From Corynebacterium comes (GTDB lineage Bacteria > Actinomycetota > Actinomycetes > Mycobacteriales > Mycobacteriaceae): a DNA stretch of 64,000 nucleotides. The DNA lies in contig NZ_CP046453.1 in assembly GCF_009734405.1 (NCBI RefSeq), forward strand, positions 2,542,001 to 2,606,000. The letters run 5' to 3'. How positions within the stretch are numbered: position 1 is the stretch's first letter; every line of letters starts with the position of its first letter. This document shows, piece after piece, positions 60,039 to 64,000 of this stretch. The position numbers and the translations under genes are program-made. The notes under the pieces are model-generated. The model saw only the letters and a program-made list of their open reading frames with translations, made no database searches and was not told where the DNA came from.

Positions 60039-61901
60039 TCAGGCCTCGGACAGGTAAGCCTTCTGGATCACACGGCGGGCGATCTTACCGGCGGAGGACC
60101 GCTGGATCTCACCCGGTGCCACGAAGCGGATGTCCGCCGGGGTGACACCGTGTGCGGTGGTGACCGCAGCGCGGATGGCCTCCACGGCGGCTGCGTCACC
60201 CGAGGCATCGGCCTTGTCATCGCGCTCGATGACCAGGACCAGCTGCTCGGTCGACTCGGCGGAGTCCTCGCGCGTCACGGAGAATGCCGCGACGGAGTCC
60301 GGGCGGACGTGGGCGGAGGCGCTCATCACGGTGTACTCGATGTCCTGCGGGTAGTGGTTACGGCCCGCGATGACGATGAGGTCCTTCAGACGACCGGTGA
60401 TGTAGGTCTCGCCGTTGACGATGGCACCCAGATCGCCGGTTGCCAGCCAGCCGTCGTCGGAGACGTCGGCCACGCGGGACTCCGGGAGACGCTCACCCAG
60501 GATGTTGCCGAAGGCCTCGGCGGTCTCCGCCTCGCGGCCCAGGTAGCCGGCGGCGAGGTTGTCGCCCTTGACCCACAGCTCGCCCACCAGACCGTCAGCA
60601 AGCTCTGCCTTCGTCTCCGGGTCGACGATGGTCAACGCCTGCGGGCGGACGACCTGACCGTTGGAGGCGAAAGCCACCGCGAGCGGGGAATCCTTCTCCA
60701 CGAACTCGACGACGCCCTCGGCCAGCTTGTCCCGGTTGAAGTAGGAGATCAGCGGACGCTCCGGGGTCTGCGGGGTGGTCACCAGCAGGGAGGCCTCGGC
60801 CAGGCCATAGGACGGGCGGAGGGCGTTGGTGGCCAGGCCGTAGGGGCCGAAGGCCTCGGTGAAGGCGTTGAGCGCCTTCTCGGTGACCGGCTCGGAACCG
60901 ATGATGATGCCGTCGATGACGGACAGATCCAGGGTCTCGCCGTCCTTCGGCCTGCCGTAACGGGCGGAGAGCTCGAGGGCGAAGTTGGGGATGACGGTGT
61001 AGACGGACACACCCTCATCGGTGTCCCGACGGTTGAGCTGATCGATCCAGCGCTTGGGCTGCTGGATGAAGTCACGCGGGGCCATGATCTCGTTCGGCAG
61101 TCCCAGGATGGTGACGAACACGGCGAGGATGATTCCCATGTCGTGGTGCAGCGGCAGCCAGGCGACCAGCCGCAGCGGCATGCGCAGGCGGGCCGCGGTG
61201 AAGATCTGCAGCACGTTGGTGAGGATGGAGCGGTTGGTCAGCTGCACGCCCGCCGGGGTGCGGGTGGAGCCGGAGGTGTACTGCAGGAAGGCCGGCTGGT
61301 CGACCGGCATGGTGCTCGCCGATGCCATGAGCTGCTGGCCCTGCAGTGTCATCATCGGGTTCATGTAGGTCGCCGCGAGGGTGTCCGGCAGGGAATCGAC
61401 CGAGAGGATACGGGGGCGCTCGCGCGAGGGCAGGTCAGCGAAGTGCTCGCGTACCGCGGCTGCCGAGGTGGAGTTGGTGAGCACGAAGCTGGGCTCACAG
61501 TCGGCGAAGACGGCCTTGAGGTGGTCTGCGTGGCCCGGCTCGGCGGGATCGTAGAGCGGCACCGGGGTCATGCCTGCATACAGGGCGCCGATGAAGCCGA
61601 AGAGGTACTCCGGTGAGTTGTTCGCCAGGATGGCCACGCGGTCGCCGATCTTGCCCACCTGCTGCAGGCGGGCCGCCACGGCCTTGACGCGGGTGTTGAT
61701 CTCGGTGCGGGTGAAATCGACCGGGGTACCTTCGCGGGATTCGGAGAAGTCCCAGAAACGCAGACAGTGGCGCTCGCCACCGCCGAGCTGCAGATCACCC
61801 TGGTACATCAGCTCGGCCAGGCCGGCCAGGGTCAGCTGCGGCGCAAGAACGATCTCGCCCTTGTCGTTGAAGAACTGGCTCATCGCCGCTTGAAGGTCCA
61901 T
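60039..61901 (-). CDS. fadD32: Long-chain fatty acyl-AMP ligase FadD32
   Basis: A 620-residue adenylating enzyme that activates the meromycolate-type chain as acyl-AMP and loads it onto the N-terminal ACP of Pks13. The AMP-binding signature is FLQYTSGSTRTPAGVQLTNR, with later LVGELWVKGDNLAAGYLG, DDGWLATGDLGAIVNGETYI and GRLKDLIVIAGRNHYPQDIE. The sequence SSAGKIARRVIQKAYL near the end holds the family Lys. ATG 61901 was chosen for AAGGAGA just upstream; the frame is open to 61955. The 111-bp gap to pks13 is small, so co-transcription is likely. Confidence 0.95.
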   Translation of the reverse strand: MDLQAAMSQFFNDKGEIVLAPQLTLAGLAELMYQGDLQLGGGERHCLRFWDFSESREGTPVDFTRTEINTRVKAVAARLQQVGKIGDRVAILANNSPEYLFGFIGALYAGMTPVPLYDPAEPGHADHLKAVFADCEPSFVLTNSTSAAAVREHFADLPSRERPRILSVDSLPDTLAATYMNPMMTLQGQQLMASASTMPVDQPAFLQYTSGSTRTPAGVQLTNRSILTNVLQIFTAARLRMPLRLVAWLPLHHDMGIILAVFVTILGLPNEIMAPRDFIQQPKRWIDQLNRRDTDEGVSVYTVIPNFALELSARYGRPKDGETLDLSVIDGIIIGSEPVTEKALNAFTEAFGPYGLATNALRPSYGLAEASLLVTTPQTPERPLISYFNRDKLAEGVVEFVEKDSPLAVAFASNGQVVRPQALTIVDPETKAELADGLVGELWVKGDNLAAGYLGREAETAEAFGNILGERLPESRVADVSDDGWLATGDLGAIVNGETYITGRLKDLIVIAGRNHYPQDIEYTVMSASAHVRPDSVAAFSVTREDSAESTEQLVLVIERDDKADASGDAAAVEAIRAAVTTAHGVTPADIRFVAPGEIQRSSAGKIARRVIQKAYLSEA

Positions 61902-62039
61902 GCTTCTCCTTGTGGTGTTCCCGCTGGCGGGACGCGATTTTGTCTTTTGTGCCAACCTAACAGAGCAGGCACCCGTCCTGTTAGTCCTCTGCCGTGACGT
62001 TTTCGTTACAAATAAGAGCGTACCTGCAAGTACCCCCGG

Positions 62040-62954
62040 TCACTGATTGATGAGGTCAGTGGCCCACTCCACCACCCAGGCATTCGTGGTGGTGCCCGGG
62101 ATCACGTCGGGGTTGGTGGCGTAGAGCGCGTGCACGCCGTTGGCCGCGGCCAACGACTGGGCACGCTCGAGGGCGTTGCCCACGTTGAGCGGTGCATCAC
62201 AGATGCTGTCGTTCGGTGCACAGATGTCGAAGGTCCGGTCCTGGAGTTCCCCGAAACCACCCACGCGGGCTCCCCGCATGGTGGCACCCGGGACGACCGG
62301 CTGGACGAGAAGGTTGAGCGGCTGGAGGGCGACCTCCGCACCGACTCCGTCAACATACGTGCCGGGATTCTGGCCCACACCAGGCTCCCGGCGGCCGTCC
62401 GCGATCAGGGCGACACCTCTGATGCGCTCGGCCGGGATGAGGCCGTTGCCCTGCCCGATCTGGCTGGCGACGTCCCCGAGGATCACGGCACCCTGGGAGA
62501 ATCCGGCGAGAATGTAGTCCGTGTAGGGGCACTGTTCGTGCATGGTGACCAGTTCGGTCTCCAGCACAGTCTGCCCCTCCTGCCGGGATTCGTCGTAGGT
62601 CATCTCCTGCTGCGAATTGATGGAGCGGAACTGGGCGGTGTACGGCAGCGTCCACACCTTCACGTCTTCAGGGTTGAAACGCTCCTGCAGGGGTCGGGTG
62701 ACCGAGAGCATGAAGCTGTATTCGTTGGCGGTCGGGGCGAAGGGATCGTCGCCGGGCGCCGACTCCCAGGTGCCCGGCGCTGCGATGACCTCCACGTCCG
62801 GGCACCATTCCGGCTGAAGGAGTTCCGTCGGTTCCGGCAGGCCGGGCGGCAACGGAACTCCGTCCTGGTCGCCGGAGCGCAGGAACCGGAACGTGCCCAC
62901 ACCGATGAGGAGCACCAGAGTCAGCACCGCCAGAATGGTCAACAGCTTTCGCAT
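62040..62954 (-). CDS. Cutinase-like secreted esterase (Rv3802c-like)
   Basis: A 304-residue membrane-anchored or secreted alpha/beta hydrolase of the cutinase-like family. The N-terminal helix (KLLTILAVLTLVLLIGVG) is followed by a Pro-rich linker and the catalytic domain, with nucleophile Ser153 in LAGFSQGAVILGD. Two or more cysteine pairs (WCPDVEV, EQCPYTD, DICAPNDSICD) fit the family's disulfides. In M. tuberculosis Rv3802c is an essential envelope thioesterase/phospholipase next to fadD32; the position here is the same. Confidence 0.9.
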   Translation of the reverse strand: MRKLLTILAVLTLVLLIGVGTFRFLRSGDQDGVPLPPGLPEPTELLQPEWCPDVEVIAAPGTWESAPGDDPFAPTANEYSFMLSVTRPLQERFNPEDVKVWTLPYTAQFRSINSQQEMTYDESRQEGQTVLETELVTMHEQCPYTDYILAGFSQGAVILGDVASQIGQGNGLIPAERIRGVALIADGRREPGVGQNPGTYVDGVGAEVALQPLNLLVQPVVPGATMRGARVGGFGELQDRTFDICAPNDSICDAPLNVGNALERAQSLAAANGVHALYATNPDVIPGTTTNAWVVEWATDLINQ

Positions 62955-62974
62955 GAGTCAGATCCCGCATTCAG

Positions 62975-63487
62975 CTAGCAGTAGGCGTTCTTGGCGGCGG
63001 AGTCGATGAGCGCGGCCACCTCGTCGACGGGCTTGTCCGTCCGGCCCTGCTCAACGAGCTGGCCGGCCACTGCCGGCAGGGTGGCCGACGTCAGGTCGTT
63101 ACCGCCGTCGCCGCACACTGTCCCTGCTGTGCCGATGAGCTGATCCTCGACGCCGTCGATGTCGATGCCGTCGTCGGAGAGATCGCCGAGGAAGGTGACG
63201 TCCTCTGTGGAACGCGGAACCTCCTGGTCGGGGATCTCATCGACCTCACGGGCACCCTGGTCCTGGGGCTGCGGGTCAGCAGGCCGCTGGGCGGAGCGCT
63301 GTGTCGTGGTGGGCTCTTCGCTTTCCGACGCCGTCGTCGATGCGCTCTCCTTCGGGGAGCGCTCGAGCGGAGCCACCGTGGTGGCGGTCGTCGGGTCATT
63401 CTCCACGGTTGCCCCACCACAGGCGGTGAGGGTGAGTCCGCCGGTCAGCGCGATGACGAGCAGCCCGGTCCGGGCTGGAATGCGCAT
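62975..63487 (-). CDS. DUF732-like lipoprotein
   Basis: A 170-residue protein with a lipoprotein signal peptide and lipobox LTAC (Cys23). A Thr/Ser/Glu/Pro-rich linker follows to about residue 92, then a DUF732-like domain of about 75 residues: DVTFLGDLSDDGIDIDGVED, a Cys within TAGTVCGDGG and a final SAAKNAYC, whose two cysteines could form a disulfide. The function is unknown. It lies between the cutinase-like gene and the mycolyltransferase gene, as in C. glutamicum. The frame further upstream belongs to the neighbouring gene. Confidence 0.82.
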   Translation of the reverse strand: MRIPARTGLLVIALTGGLTLTACGGATVENDPTTATTVAPLERSPKESASTTASESEEPTTTQRSAQRPADPQPQDQGAREVDEIPDQEVPRSTEDVTFLGDLSDDGIDIDGVEDQLIGTAGTVCGDGGNDLTSATLPAVAGQLVEQGRTDKPVDEVAALIDSAAKNAYC

Positions 63488-63489
63488 GA

Positions 63490-64000
63490 CTAGTTCCTCA
63501 CCTCCTGGATTCGGCCGTTGACCTCGCTGATGGTGCCGTTCTGGAAGCGGACGGTCTCGCCACCGGCCGGAATGGTGGTCTGGTCGGCGACCGGCCAGCC
63601 GAATTCGCCCTGCTCCCAGCCCTTGGTGCCCCAGTGGTTGAAGATGGCGCCCTTCTTGATGAAGTGCGCGCCGGTGGCTGCGGACCAGTAGATGTTGCCG
63701 TTCTCGAACTCCTGGAATGCGCCGCCACGGATCAGTCGCTCGTCGGAGGTCGGGAAGCCCAGGGCCGAGTTGGCGGTGCCCATCTCGCCGTACTTCGCGG
63801 CGATCGCGCCCTTGACCGAGTGGGTCTGGCCAGCCTTGTCCTGGATGATCCAGCCGTTCTGGAACTGCTGGGCCTGACCGCCGTTGGCGTCGGTCGGCGG
63901 AGCCACCGGGTAGCCCAGGTCGCTGCGCTCCCAGCCGAGGGAGCCCCACTCCTCGAAGATGGGGCCCGGGATCTCCTGGGCGCCGGTTCGGGCGGTCCAG
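63490..64000 (-). CDS. LGFP-repeat C-terminal end of a secreted mycolyltransferase (Cop1/PS1 type)
   Basis: Partial: the 3' 511 bp of a gene continuing past the right edge. The 169 visible C-terminal residues form at least three LGFP repeats: IFEEWGSLGWERSDLGYPVA, GAIAAKYGEMGTANSALGFP and GAIFNHWGTKGWEQGEFGWP, each about 50 residues. In C. glutamicum the Cop1/PS1 mycolyltransferase has an N-terminal esterase domain followed by such repeats, thought to anchor it to the wall, and its gene is next to the DUF732-like lipoprotein gene. The catalytic domain is not in the window. Confidence 0.85.
   Translation of the reverse strand, partial: WTARTGAQEIPGPIFEEWGSLGWERSDLGYPVAPPTDANGGQAQQFQNGWIIQDKAGQTHSVKGAIAAKYGEMGTANSALGFPTSDERLIRGGAFQEFENGNIYWSAATGAHFIKKGAIFNHWGTKGWEQGEFGWPVADQTTIPAGGETVRFQNGTISEVNGRIQEVRN

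Noticed and set aside
1..64000. CRISPR arrays, rRNA, prophage or insertion sequences
   Set aside because: No spaced direct repeats, rRNA motifs, integrase, transposase or phage structural genes were seen on either strand.

Overview
The window is high-GC, mycolic-acid-bacterium DNA and reads as a Corynebacterium chromosome. The evidence is a set of corynebacterial envelope genes (Pks13, FadD32, AccD3, an MmpL3-type exporter, AftD, a cutinase-like esterase and an LGFP-repeat mycolyltransferase tail), frequent GTG starts and TANANT-type -10 boxes. Gene order from about 21 kb to 39 kb follows the M. tuberculosis Rv0204-Rv0236 block, and 53.5 kb to the right edge follows the accD4-pks13-fadD32-Rv3802c block. 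As I recall, C. glutamicum carries both blocks next to each other (around cg3161-cg3182). I identified all of this by reading sequence; no database search was run.

Layout. 1-2.1 kb: divergent assimilatory sulfite reductase (cysI, cut by the left edge) and ferredoxin-NADP reductase, with McbR-like operators between them. 2.2-6.4 kb: a tiny membrane peptide, then a Baeyer-Villiger monooxygenase/esterase operon with a PucR-type regulator. 6.6-12.8 kb: a heterodimeric ABC exporter, a b561-type membrane cytochrome with a Val-Pro-Ala-Pro-Gly repeat, and a DUF1707 protein. 12.8-21.1 kb: alanine aminotransferase, a luciferase-like monooxygenase, UDP-glucose dehydrogenase, dCTP deaminase, tRNA-Gly(CCC), DUF2200, VanW-like, NagZ and a universal stress protein. 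21.1-30 kb: cell-wall genes (DUF2613, AftD, an acyltransferase 3 protein, DUF3068, polytopic membrane protein, glycosyltransferase, methyltransferase). 30-39.1 kb: PEP carboxykinase, two hypotheticals, TrmB, NYN protein, MmpL3-type transporter and two membrane proteins. 53.5-64 kb: AccD3-Pks13-FadD32, cutinase-like esterase, DUF732 lipoprotein and a C-terminal LGFP-repeat fragment.

The notable accessory segment is 39.2-53.4 kb, wedged between the two conserved envelope blocks. It has the parts of a Wzx/Wzy-type exopolysaccharide or capsule locus: a polyprenyl-phosphate hexose-1-phosphate transferase, three separate GT4 glycosyltransferases plus a GT4-acyltransferase fusion, a Wzx flippase, a Wzy polymerase, a Wzz-like co-polymerase with a degenerate P-loop, a NodB deacetylase without a signal peptide, and a membrane-anchored glycoside hydrolase. 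UDP-glucuronate from the dehydrogenase at 15-16.3 kb could feed it. At its left border lies a 29-residue amphipathic peptide gene with a strong ribosome binding site, resembling the small mycolate-membrane porins PorA and PorH in character.

Inferred logic: the flanking genes build and export mycolates and arabinogalactan, and the island would add a surface polysaccharide to that envelope. No CRISPR array, prophage, transposase or rRNA was seen.
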